5,005 nt of DNA from an uncultured Prevotellaceae bacterium (lineage in GTDB: Bacteria; Bacteroidota; Bacteroidia; Bacteroidales; Bacteroidaceae): positions 1 to 5,005 of the forward strand of contig CAMZHB010000145.1 in assembly GCA_947306605.1 (NCBI GenBank), read 5' to 3'. The position numbers and the translations under genes were made by a program. This document shows positions 1 to 5,005 of the stretch, in pieces. The notes below the pieces were generated by a model that saw only the letters and a list, made by a program, of their open reading frames with translations, was not told the origin of the DNA and made no database searches. The stretch's first letter is position 1. The number at the start of each line of letters is the position of its first letter.

Positions 1-1
1 C

Positions 2-430
2 AAGGCACTCGAGGACAATGCCGAACTCAAACGGCAAGTGGAAGCCTATATGAAGGAAAAGGCCGATAGCCTTATGAAGCGCTTGCTTGACAATGCCCGC
101 CTGCTGAATGGCGTGAAAGTTATCACGGCCAACGTCCGCATGCCCGCCGATATCGTTAAAGACATGGCTTTCAAACTGGCCAACGACACACAGGACAGCC
201 TGCTCGTAGTCATCGGCAGCGTCAGCGACGGCAAACCGTTGCTCACCGTAATGCTCTCCAAAGACCTCGTTTCCGACCATGGTCTCAATGCCGGTCAGAT
301 GGTGCGCGAAGCCGCCAAACTGATACAGGGCGGGGGTGGGGGTGCACCTCACTTCGCCACGGCCGGAGGCAAGAACCCCGACGGCCTCAATGCCGCCATT
401 GAGAACGTGGTGGACTTGGCCAACTTGTAA
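2..430 (+). CDS. alaS: Alanyl-tRNA synthetase, C-terminal part (5' end outside window)
   Basis: This is the last 142 residues of cytoplasmic alanyl-tRNA synthetase, which charges tRNA-Ala with alanine. The reading frame is open to the left window edge, so the gene starts upstream; the whole enzyme is usually about 870-880 residues. What is visible is the end of a charged helix (ALEDNAELKRQVEAYMKEKA) followed by the DHHA1/C-Ala domain. That domain has the strand LLVVIGSVSDGKPLLTVMLS, the segment LNAGQMVREAAKLIQ, and the diagnostic glycine-rich loop GGGGGAPHFATAGG near the end. DHHA1 is known to help hold the tRNA and support editing. The catalytic and editing domains lie outside the window. 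The GTG at 38 is an internal valine codon, not a start. The gene ends in TAA at 428-430 and is followed by a strong hairpin, so it probably ends its transcript. Confidence 0.96.
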   Translation, partial: KALEDNAELKRQVEAYMKEKADSLMKRLLDNARLLNGVKVITANVRMPADIVKDMAFKLANDTQDSLLVVIGSVSDGKPLLTVMLSKDLVSDHGLNAGQMVREAAKLIQGGGGGAPHFATAGGKNPDGLNAAIENVVDLANL

Positions 431-456
431 CGCTGTTCCCTATAACCAATCAAAAT

Positions 457-492
457 CATCGGCCACGTTCAATTCCTAGAACGTGGCCGATG
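457..492 (+). terminator. Terminator-like hairpin after alaS
   Basis: There is a perfect 14-bp inverted repeat with arms 457-470 and 479-492 and an 8-base loop, starting 26 bases after the alaS stop. The core is GGCCACGTTC paired with GAACGTGGCC. It is followed by a T-rich but interrupted tail (TGTTGTTA). Position and stem strength fit an intrinsic terminator for alaS. The broken T tract makes the mechanism less certain. Confidence 0.75.
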
Positions 493-523
493 TGTTGTTA
501 TCATGGATAGAGTTTCATTGTGT

Positions 524-547
524 AATTCGCAATTCTAGTTGCGAATT
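524..547. repeat. Inverted repeat in alaS-mutY spacer
   Basis: Arms AATTCGCAA (524-532) and TTGCGAATT (539-547) form a perfect 9-bp stem around a 6-base loop. No T tract follows, so it is not an obvious terminator. It could be an RNA hairpin or a DNA-binding palindrome; its function is unknown. Confidence 0.5.
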
Positions 548-609
548 GGTTAACTAAAAACGCCCTTTGGTAATACTCTGAAAATCATAGGTTCCACAAA
601 TGGCAAATT

Positions 610-645
610 AGAAGCGGCGCCTTAAACTTTTGAAACGCCGCTTCT
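610..645. repeat. GC-rich inverted repeat in alaS-mutY spacer
   Basis: Arms AGAAGCGGCG (610-619) and CGCCGCTTCT (636-645) form a perfect 10-bp stem with a 16-base A/T-rich loop. A second small hairpin, CGAAGT-CCC-ACTTCG, follows at 652-666. There is no T run after either stem on the plus strand. They could be part of a structured RNA, a secondary terminator, or a remnant of an intergenic repeat element; the sequence alone cannot decide. Confidence 0.5.
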
Positions 646-651
646 GCGCCC

Positions 652-666
652 CGAAGTCCCACTTCG
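652..666. repeat. Small hairpin in alaS-mutY spacer
   Basis: Six-base arms CGAAGT (652-657) and ACTTCG (661-666) flank a CCC loop and are followed by AAAA. It sits 6 bases after the 610-645 stem, so the two could stack in one RNA. No function can be assigned. Confidence 0.35.
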
Positions 667-708
667 AAAATCCGAACTCCCGCACTCGCTCCCCATCTTA
701 GCATTTCC

Positions 709-724
709 GTGTTAAAAGTGTTAA
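709..724. repeat. Short direct repeat GTGTTAA x2
   Basis: The heptamer GTGTTAA occurs at 709-715 and again at 718-724, with a 9-base period. It is about 75-90 bases upstream of the mutY promoter box. It could be a regulator-binding site or chance. Confidence 0.25.
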
Positions 725-756
725 TGCGTGGCCGACTATTCTCTCGTTTTTAATTT

Positions 757-779
757 GAGAAAAACGTGACGTTTTTCTC
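757..779. promoter_or_regulatory. 23-bp palindrome upstream of the mutY promoter
   Basis: The arms GAGAAAAACGT (757-767) and ACGTTTTTCTC (769-779) are perfect reverse complements around a single central G. The site ends 20 bases before the mutY -7 box (800-807), so it occupies the region where the -33 element would lie. That placement suits an operator for a dimeric regulator. As RNA it would be a 10-bp stem with a 3-base loop followed by CCTTTTA, so a weak terminator protecting mutY from upstream transcription is the alternative. The structure is seen directly; the role is inferred. Confidence 0.45.
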
Positions 780-799
780 CTTTTACTGTGAATTCTTTG

Positions 800-807
800 T
801 ATCTTTG
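800..807 (+). promoter_or_regulatory. Putative mutY promoter, -7 box TATCTTTG
   Basis: TATCTTTG matches the Bacteroidota primary sigma factor -7 consensus TAnnTTTG exactly and lies 24 bases before the mutY ATG. This implies a short leader of about 15-20 bases. I see no good TTTG -33 element at the expected 19-21 base spacing; that region is taken by the end of the 757-779 palindrome. Confidence 0.55.
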
Positions 808-831
808 GTTTCTGAAACGCGATGAAACGAA

Positions 832-1884
832 ATGTCCCAGGATAATTTCTTTGCCAACATGTTGTTGGCATGGTACGACGTTTACCGGCGTGAATTGCCG
901 TGGCGAGGTGAGACGGATGCCTATAGGATATGGGTGTCGGAAATCATTTTGCAACAAACGCAGGTGGTGCAGGGCTGGGGCTACTACCGACGCTTTGTGG
1001 AACACTTCCCAAACGTGGTGTCATTGGCCCGGGCCGAGGAGGATGAGGTGCTGAAGCTATGGGAGGGCTTAGGCTATTATTCCCGTGCCCGCAATTTGTA
1101 TGCTGCTGCGAAACAGATTGTTGCAGCCGGTGAGGGCTTCCCTCGGACGTATGAAGCGGTGCGTGCACTCAAAGGTGTGGGCGACTACACGGCCGGAGCC
1201 ATTTGCTCGTTGGCTTTCGGGCTGCCCGTGGCTGCGGTGGACGGCAATGGTTACCGTGTGTTGACACGCTGTTTTGGTATCGCCGATGCGGTGGATACGG
1301 CTATCGGGCAACGTACGGTAAAGGAATTGGCGCAGTCGTTGGTGCCGAATATGCGTCCGGGTGATTTCAACCAGGCGATGATGGATCTCGGCGCTAAGGT
1401 GTGTGTACCACGACCGCAGTGTAACGATTGTCCGTTGGTGGATATGTGTGTAGCCCATGCAGAGGGCCGTGAGACGGCTTATCCCAAAAAACGTGGCAAG
1501 ACCAAGGTGACGGAACGGCGGATGGCCTACGTAGTGGTGCGGCGTGGAGAGGATGTGCTGATTCGCCGTCGTGAGGGCCGGGACGTGTGGCGGGGACTCT
1601 ACGAATATGTTTTGGTGGATGGTGGCACGAAAGAGCCGGATTTGATGGACAATGCTGTGTTGCAGTCGCTGTGGCAGACGGAACGGGGCGTACTGAAGAC
1701 GCTTCGGCAGGGCATAAAACACGTGTTGTCGCACCGCCGGCTGACGGTCGATTTCTATGAGTTGGTGTTGTCGGCCGAAACGGAACTGTCGGAACAGGCG
1801 AAAGCGGAAGGCTACTTCTTTGTACCTCGGGAACGATTGGATGAGTATGCGTTTCCGGCTTTGTTCAATAAGGTTGAGTTATAA
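832..1884 (+). CDS. mutY: Adenine DNA glycosylase MutY
   Basis: This is a complete 350-residue MutY, which removes adenine mispaired with 8-oxoguanine (the GO base-excision repair pathway) and so prevents G:C to T:A mutations. In order it has the catalytic helix SEIILQQTQV with Glu37, the segment GLGYYSRARNL (80-89), the helix-hairpin-helix LKGVGDYTAGAI (113-124), the catalytic Asp137 in VDGN, four cluster cysteines C191, C197, C200 and C206, and a C-terminal NUDIX-like 8-oxoG recognition domain (about 228-350) with HVLSH at 297-301. The numbering of Glu37 matches E. coli MutY. The ATG at 832 is the only credible start, because an in-frame TGA lies at 823-825. One oddity is that the first cysteine spacing is X5, where the usual motif is Cys-X6-Cys-X2-Cys-X5-Cys. 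The gene has its own promoter and stands alone, converging with the envelope genes. Confidence 0.97.
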   Translation: MSQDNFFANMLLAWYDVYRRELPWRGETDAYRIWVSEIILQQTQVVQGWGYYRRFVEHFPNVVSLARAEEDEVLKLWEGLGYYSRARNLYAAAKQIVAAGEGFPRTYEAVRALKGVGDYTAGAICSLAFGLPVAAVDGNGYRVLTRCFGIADAVDTAIGQRTVKELAQSLVPNMRPGDFNQAMMDLGAKVCVPRPQCNDCPLVDMCVAHAEGRETAYPKKRGKTKVTERRMAYVVVRRGEDVLIRRREGRDVWRGLYEYVLVDGGTKEPDLMDNAVLQSLWQTERGVLKTLRQGIKHVLSHRRLTVDFYELVLSAETELSEQAKAEGYFFVPRERLDEYAFPALFNKVEL

Positions 1885-2632
1885 GAAAAGCCGTCGGCTT
1901 ATTTGAAAAGGTCAAACAAGTAGGTGGCTTTGATAATGATGTTCCGGTGGGCAGAACGTGCGAAGGGGTCTTTCTTCGCATTGTCGAAATGTCTCCCAAT
2001 CCATAATAGTAGCGTCCTTCGAGGGCGAAGTGACCGATGGAAGTGTTCAGTTCAGCGCCAAGGCCACCGGTTAGACCATAATCGAACGTGCGCTGCAGGT
2101 CAAGTTCGTACTGCTGATAGACATTGTTCGGACGGTCTGGATTGCCCTCGGCATTGAGTGTCCACGTGGTGCTCTTGTCAATTTGTTGCCCCAAATAGAA
2201 ACTGATTTGTGGGCCCAAGAGGAGAGCGAACATCATGCCACGTTCTTCTTTTCCCCACGAGAGTCGGGCTAGCAAGGGGATTTGGGCATAGGAAAGTGTG
2301 CGTTGATAGGTGTCGGGCAGCGGTTGGCTCTCGCTATTGAGAATTTCTTCTTTCCAACCGATGCGGATGTAATTGAGTTCGGCTTGAAGGGCGCAGATGG
2401 TTGCGAAATATTTCTCACACGTGTAGCGCAGGGTTAGACCAAATGTTGGTGCCACCAGTTGGTTCTGTTTAATAGTTGGATCAAAGTCAACGGTACTCAA
2501 TGTGACGCCGCCATTGGCACCGATGCTGAGCGCAGAACGGCGTTCACCAATCTGTGCCAAAGTTGCTGTGGTATGAATGAGCAACAGGAGAAGGGCAATT
2601 CCAAAGACGTTATGGGAGCGTGATGCTTTCAA
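1865..2632 (-). CDS. PorT-family outer membrane beta-barrel protein, frameshifted at its 3' end
   Basis: As read, this is a 255-residue secreted protein of the outer membrane beta-barrel (PorT-like) family common in Bacteroidota. Residues 1-26 form a signal peptide (MKASRSHNVF, then the hydrophobic GIALLLLLI, then ATLAQ). The mature part shows family features: SIGANGGVTLSTVDF, FGLTLRY, LQAELNYIRIGWKEE, the strand YAQIPLLARL, LLGPQISFYLG, DYGLTGGLGAEL and LEGRYYYGLGDI (205-215). After Ile215 the frame is lost, and the remaining 40 residues (STMRRKTPSHVL...) do not resemble the family and run into mutY. The normal ending lies one frame over at 1899-1985; one extra base near 1987-1989 would give a 244-residue protein. 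The start is a TTG at 2632-2630, inside the end of the upstream LysM gene (23-base overlap), which suggests translational coupling. Function is unknown; family membership does not make it the T9SS component PorT. Confidence 0.82.
   Translation of the reverse strand: MKASRSHNVFGIALLLLLIHTTATLAQIGERRSALSIGANGGVTLSTVDFDPTIKQNQLVAPTFGLTLRYTCEKYFATICALQAELNYIRIGWKEEILNSESQPLPDTYQRTLSYAQIPLLARLSWGKEERGMMFALLLGPQISFYLGQQIDKSTTWTLNAEGNPDRPNNVYQQYELDLQRTFDYGLTGGLGAELNTSIGHFALEGRYYYGLGDISTMRRKTPSHVLPTGTSLSKPPTCLTFSNKPTAFLITQPY
1886..1904. terminator. Short bidirectional terminator candidate between convergent genes
   Basis: The stem AAGCCG (1888-1893) / CGGCTT (1895-1900) has an A run on its left and TTATTT on its right, so it resembles a small intrinsic terminator read from either strand. 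It sits directly after the mutY stop (1882-1884) and overlaps the original stop of the facing beta-barrel gene (1899-1901). The stem is short (5-6 bp), which limits confidence. Confidence 0.5.
1899..1985 (-). other. Out-of-frame remnant: original C-terminal strand of the beta-barrel protein
   Basis: Reading the minus strand from 1985 gives DNAKKDPFARSAHRNIIIK followed by ATYLFDLFK and a TAA at 1901-1899. This is the expected end of a PorT-family barrel: a last strand with alternating hydrophobic residues and an aromatic residue just before the terminal lysine. It joins smoothly to YYYGLGDI if one base is restored in the AAA run at 1987-1989, giving GDI-F-DNAKKDPF. The segment is therefore the displaced tail of the preceding gene rather than a separate gene. 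Confidence 0.85.
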
Positions 2633-4184
2633 TGTCGTGTGAGGTTTTATAATGAATAAGCTGCATGAAATGGTTCTGAAGTCCCCCCCAGTTGCTGATA
2701 CGTTTCATGCGGAATGTGTGTTGCAAAGGCATCGTGAATTCGGATTCTTCGTCGAAGTCCATACCCCAACGTTTCATACCTGTTAAGAAATGCATGCCGC
2801 AGTCGTAGCCGTACACGGTCATGCGGGGATAGCCCGTAGGCATGGGCTTTCCAAAATGATTGAGATAAGTGGTTTCAAGGTTTTTCAGCGTAACACCCTC
2901 ACGTTTCAAGAAGAAGGGCGTGAAAATGTAGATGTCGCCCTTATAATAATCTTCGAGGAGCGTGCCTGCGTAGGTCTGCCATTCGGAGTAGCCCACAAGA
3001 CAAATGTTCCATTCGGGATGGTTGCGGCGCATGCTCAGGTAAATTGGCATGAATACGTTCAGGCTTTTGATGTCGGCAGAGGAAAGCATGAGTACATTGC
3101 GACGTGACGGGTCAATGAGTTCGACAAGCGCTTTCTCTGTGCGTGGCATTTCGACTGTTTGGTGTGGTAAACTGTCTGATTTTAAATGTGTGGCGATGGA
3201 ATTGGTGCGTGCTCCTGTTTCCAATAGGATGATGTTGCTACCGTTGAATGCTGTTCCGAGCAAACGTAGGGCTTCTGTGTCCTGAATGCGAGTAGGTGGA
3301 TTAAGTACAAAGAATTTGGGATTGTTCTCGGTCTCAAGCGACCAACGATAGAATGGGTTCACGTGAATAATGTCGTGTTCTTTGGCATAACGGCTCACAG
3401 TGGCAATTTGTGCCGAGTCTACAGGTCCGAATATGATGTTCGTCCGAGCCAATTCTTCTTGCTGTAGGATTTTAGTCAGACTCGCCCCGTCTTCCACGGT
3501 GTATGCGCTGATTTCAAAAGACGTTCCCGTGCGCTTCAGACTATCCACGGCCATGAGAAGTCCCCGGTAGAAATCAATCATCTTGGCTTGTGTGGCGCCT
3601 TTAGCCTTGAATGGCAATATTACGCTCATACGAATGATGTTCATGCCTTGGGGGATCTTTTTCGTCTGCTCGAAAAGTTGGGTGTCGGTCGGTTCTTCTA
3701 CTACTTTCTTCACGGTATCAACTGGAGGGAAGGGAATACACAGGACATCACCTTTTTTCAAAGCGTAACCTTCTTGGCGTGTTTCGGGGTTGGCGGCCTG
3801 TAGTTGTTCCATTGTGAGACCGTATTTTTGAGAGATGCTGAAAAGTGTCTCTTTTTTCTTCACTTTATGCATCTCACGGCAGGGAGAACCTGCCAGTCCT
3901 TTAGGCTCTTCCGTTTGTGTGACTATTGTATCGTTTTTTGCGATTTCTTGTGGTTCTGTCACATCCGGAATAAGAATGACAGTGCCTGCCTTGAAATTTT
4001 CCGCGCTCAATCCAGGGTTGGCATCACATATTTGTTGGGCTGAAATTCCGTAAATCTGTGTCAAACGATAAAGAGTTTCACCTTTTTGTATGGTGTGATA
4101 GCGTGGTGCCGCAGAACTATTGGCTTGAGCGACTAATGCTATAGCAAAAAACAGCACTGAAAATATAAGAATAACTCGTTTCAT
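2610..4184 (-). CDS. Secreted protein with two LysM domains and a type 1 periplasmic-binding-like domain
   Basis: This is a 524-residue exported protein. Residues 1-20 are a signal peptide (MKRVILIFSVLFFAIALVAQ) with no lipobox cysteine, so a soluble periplasmic or wall-associated form is expected. LysM 1 spans about 30-73 (HTIQKGETLYRLTQIYG to VILIP) and LysM 2 about 106-151 (HKVKKKETLFSISQKYG to VLCIP); LysM modules bind peptidoglycan glycan. A spacer rich in K, E, P and T follows. Residues about 183-515 resemble the type 1 periplasmic-binding fold of amino acid/branched-chain ABC substrate-binding proteins (MSVILPFKA, YRGLLMAVDSL, IIFGPVDSAQIATVSRYAKEHDI, NVLMLSS, ICLVGYSEWQ, TVYGYDCGMHFL). 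No transporter genes are nearby, so a sensor or scaffold role on the wall is more likely than nutrient uptake; this is inference. The ATG at 4184 fits the signal peptide and a promoter box at 4211-4218. It forms a unit with the overlapping downstream beta-barrel gene. Confidence 0.9.
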   Translation of the reverse strand: MKRVILIFSVLFFAIALVAQANSSAAPRYHTIQKGETLYRLTQIYGISAQQICDANPGLSAENFKAGTVILIPDVTEPQEIAKNDTIVTQTEEPKGLAGSPCREMHKVKKKETLFSISQKYGLTMEQLQAANPETRQEGYALKKGDVLCIPFPPVDTVKKVVEEPTDTQLFEQTKKIPQGMNIIRMSVILPFKAKGATQAKMIDFYRGLLMAVDSLKRTGTSFEISAYTVEDGASLTKILQQEELARTNIIFGPVDSAQIATVSRYAKEHDIIHVNPFYRWSLETENNPKFFVLNPPTRIQDTEALRLLGTAFNGSNIILLETGARTNSIATHLKSDSLPHQTVEMPRTEKALVELIDPSRRNVLMLSSADIKSLNVFMPIYLSMRRNHPEWNICLVGYSEWQTYAGTLLEDYYKGDIYIFTPFFLKREGVTLKNLETTYLNHFGKPMPTGYPRMTVYGYDCGMHFLTGMKRWGMDFDEESEFTMPLQHTFRMKRISNWGGLQNHFMQLIHYKTSHDIESITLP

Positions 4185-4210
4185 CCGTTATATGTAAAAA
4201 GAATTTGCGA

Positions 4211-4218
4211 CAAAGTTA
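4211..4218 (-). promoter_or_regulatory. Putative promoter of the LysM-barrel unit, -7 box TAACTTTG
   Basis: Read on the minus strand this is TAACTTTG, an exact match to the Bacteroidota -7 consensus TAnnTTTG, ending 26 bases before the LysM gene ATG. No clear TTTG -33 element is seen at the usual spacing. It probably drives both the LysM and the beta-barrel genes. Confidence 0.55.
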
Positions 4219-4290
4219 CAAAAAAGCGGCTAATTTGGCCTATTTTTCATTATTTAGTTAAGTTGCTTTTCTCTTCAAATGATAATTTAT

Positions 4291-4298
4291 TACCTTTG
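4291..4298 (+). promoter_or_regulatory. Putative promoter of the CHU_C-domain gene, -7 box TACCTTTG
   Basis: TACCTTTG matches TAnnTTTG exactly, 15 bases before the ATG at 4314. A TTTT at 4267-4270 lies 20 bases upstream and could serve as a degenerate -33 element. With the opposing box at 4211-4218 it makes this 129-bp spacer a divergent promoter region. Confidence 0.55.
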
Positions 4299-4313
4299 CA
4301 AAAATTTTTTCAG

Positions 4314-5005
4314 ATGAAACAATTGAAATTTGTTCTATTGATAGTTTGTCTTTTGGCATACACGGCGTCATATGCACAGGATGCAGAGCCGACAGCTAAT
4401 CCTAAAATGACAGTTGATACAAAAGACGGTCCCGAAGATACAGACGAGTATTCGGGTTCTGCTCCTATTGTTGCCCATTTTACTGCAAATCCAGAGAATG
4501 TTGGAAACTGGACTCCTTTGTATGAATGGCGCGTATATGAAGTGGGTAAGGAAGACGCTCCTTATTTAGTGCGTTTTGATCCGGATTTTGAGTATTCTTT
4601 TGTAAAATCGGGAACTTCGTGTATCAAACTAACCATTTCGTTTGTCCAAGGTTCCGATACGGCAGAATATGTGATGGAGAAACCGTTTAAGATTACGGCG
4701 AGCGAATCGTTTTTGAATGTTCCGAATGCTTTCTCTCCCAATGGTGACAAACAGAATGATATTCTCAGAGTGAAAAAAGACGATTATCGAAGTATCGTGG
4801 AATTCCATGCATATGTGTTTAACCGTTTAGGTAAGAAACTCTACGAATGGAAAGACATTACGCAAGGTTGGGACGGCAAGGTGAACGGACACGATGCTCC
4901 GCAGGGAGTATATTTCCTGCGTATTGACGCAAAGGGGGCCGATGGTCGTGTGTATAAGATACGAAAAGCAATCAATTTGTTGCGCGGTTATACAGACAGC
5001 GTTGA
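4314..5005 (+). CDS. Exported protein with gliding-motility-associated (CHU_C, T9SS type B-like) C-terminal domain, 3' end outside window
   Basis: The frame opens at ATG 4314 and stays open to the window edge, giving 230 residues. Residues 1-21 are a signal peptide (MKQLKFVLLIVCLLAYTASYA). After an acidic, T/P-rich linker, residues about 50-130 look like a PKD/Ig-type beta domain (APIVAHFTANPENVGNWTPLYEWRV in part, then SGTSCIKLTISF). Residues about 133-223 match the gliding-motility-associated C-terminal domain: FLNVPNAFSPNGDKQND, the strand FHAYVFNRLGKKLYEW, GWDGKVNG, APQGVYFLRIDAKG and a final KIRKAINLLRG. In T9SS-bearing species this domain directs proteins through the type IX secretion system to the cell surface. 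The sequence continues past the usual domain end (YTDSV...), so a short tail or a few more residues remain outside. It is small for a T9SS cargo, with only one short domain before the signal, so it may be a structural surface or envelope protein. It is divergent from the LysM-barrel unit. Confidence 0.88.
   Translation, partial: MKQLKFVLLIVCLLAYTASYAQDAEPTANPKMTVDTKDGPEDTDEYSGSAPIVAHFTANPENVGNWTPLYEWRVYEVGKEDAPYLVRFDPDFEYSFVKSGTSCIKLTISFVQGSDTAEYVMEKPFKITASESFLNVPNAFSPNGDKQNDILRVKKDDYRSIVEFHAYVFNRLGKKLYEWKDITQGWDGKVNGHDAPQGVYFLRIDAKGADGRVYKIRKAINLLRGYTDSV

Noticed and set aside
328..342. G-rich stretch at the alaS 3' end as a possible G-quadruplex
   Set aside because: It has only three G runs and is explained by the conserved polyglycine loop of the DHHA1 domain.
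431..831. A small protein gene or riboswitch in the spacer
   Set aside because: The ATG-started frames I checked (for example at 503 and 724) are only about 10 codons long, and no known riboswitch core is recognisable.
944..1168. Minus-strand open frame of 74 residues, and a plus-strand frame at 788-1054, both over the mutY start
   Set aside because: Both overlap mutY, which has conserved catalytic motifs in its own frame. The translated sequences show no domain features.
1069..1734. A 221-residue open frame on the minus strand inside mutY
   Set aside because: It lies wholly antisense to a convincing mutY and has no recognisable domain or signal peptide. Its composition (rich in H, R, T and P) is typical of a shadow frame opposite a GC-rich gene.
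1865..2632. Calling the barrel gene the T9SS component PorT
   Set aside because: It shares only the broad outer membrane barrel family; nothing visible separates it from the many unrelated paralogues of that family.
2790..3107. Plus-strand frames opposite the LysM gene (also near 3049-3285, 3583-3803 and 3804-4053)
   Set aside because: They are antisense to the two LysM domains and the PBP1-like domain, and have no promoter boxes or conserved motifs.
4562..4750. Minus-strand frame of 62 residues opposite the CHU_C gene
   Set aside because: The plus strand reads through with a clear signal peptide and a family domain; the antisense frame is a shadow.

Overview
The window looks like a chromosomal segment from a member of the Bacteroidota, most likely Bacteroidales and perhaps Prevotellaceae-like. 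The evidence is the pairing of a PorT-family outer membrane beta-barrel with a LysM plus periplasmic-binding-fold protein, a gliding-motility/T9SS type B-like C-terminal domain, and copies of the Bacteroidota -7 promoter box TAnnTTTG at plausible distances before three genes. Nothing supports a plasmid, phage, IS element, CRISPR array, tRNA or rRNA here.

Layout: positions 2-430 hold the 3' end of alaS (alanyl-tRNA synthetase), closed by a 14-bp-stem terminator-like hairpin at 457-492. A 401-bp non-coding stretch (431-831) follows. It carries several further inverted repeats, a short direct repeat, and a 23-bp palindrome just upstream of the mutY promoter. Positions 832-1884 hold a complete mutY (adenine DNA glycosylase). 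Facing it on the minus strand is a two-gene unit, read from 4184 down to about 1865: first a secreted protein with two LysM domains and a type 1 periplasmic-binding-like domain, then an overlapping outer membrane beta-barrel gene. A 129-bp divergent promoter region (4185-4313) separates this unit from a plus-strand gene starting at 4314. That gene encodes an exported protein with an Ig/PKD-like segment and a gliding-motility-associated (CHU_C-type) C-terminal domain, and it runs off the window end.

Main points for a second look: (1) the beta-barrel gene has a one-base frameshift near its 3' end. The expected last residues (DNAKKDPFARS...YLFDLFK, then stop) are intact in the neighbouring frame, so this is a recent mutation or a sequence error. 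(2) The cell-envelope cluster (LysM-PBP1, barrel, CHU_C-domain protein) may be a functional unit of the surface or envelope; this is inference. (3) MutY has a one-residue-shorter spacing in its iron-sulfur cysteine motif. (4) The alaS-mutY spacer is unusually rich in hairpins. I see no clear evidence of a wholly new system. The envelope cluster is the best candidate for undescribed function.
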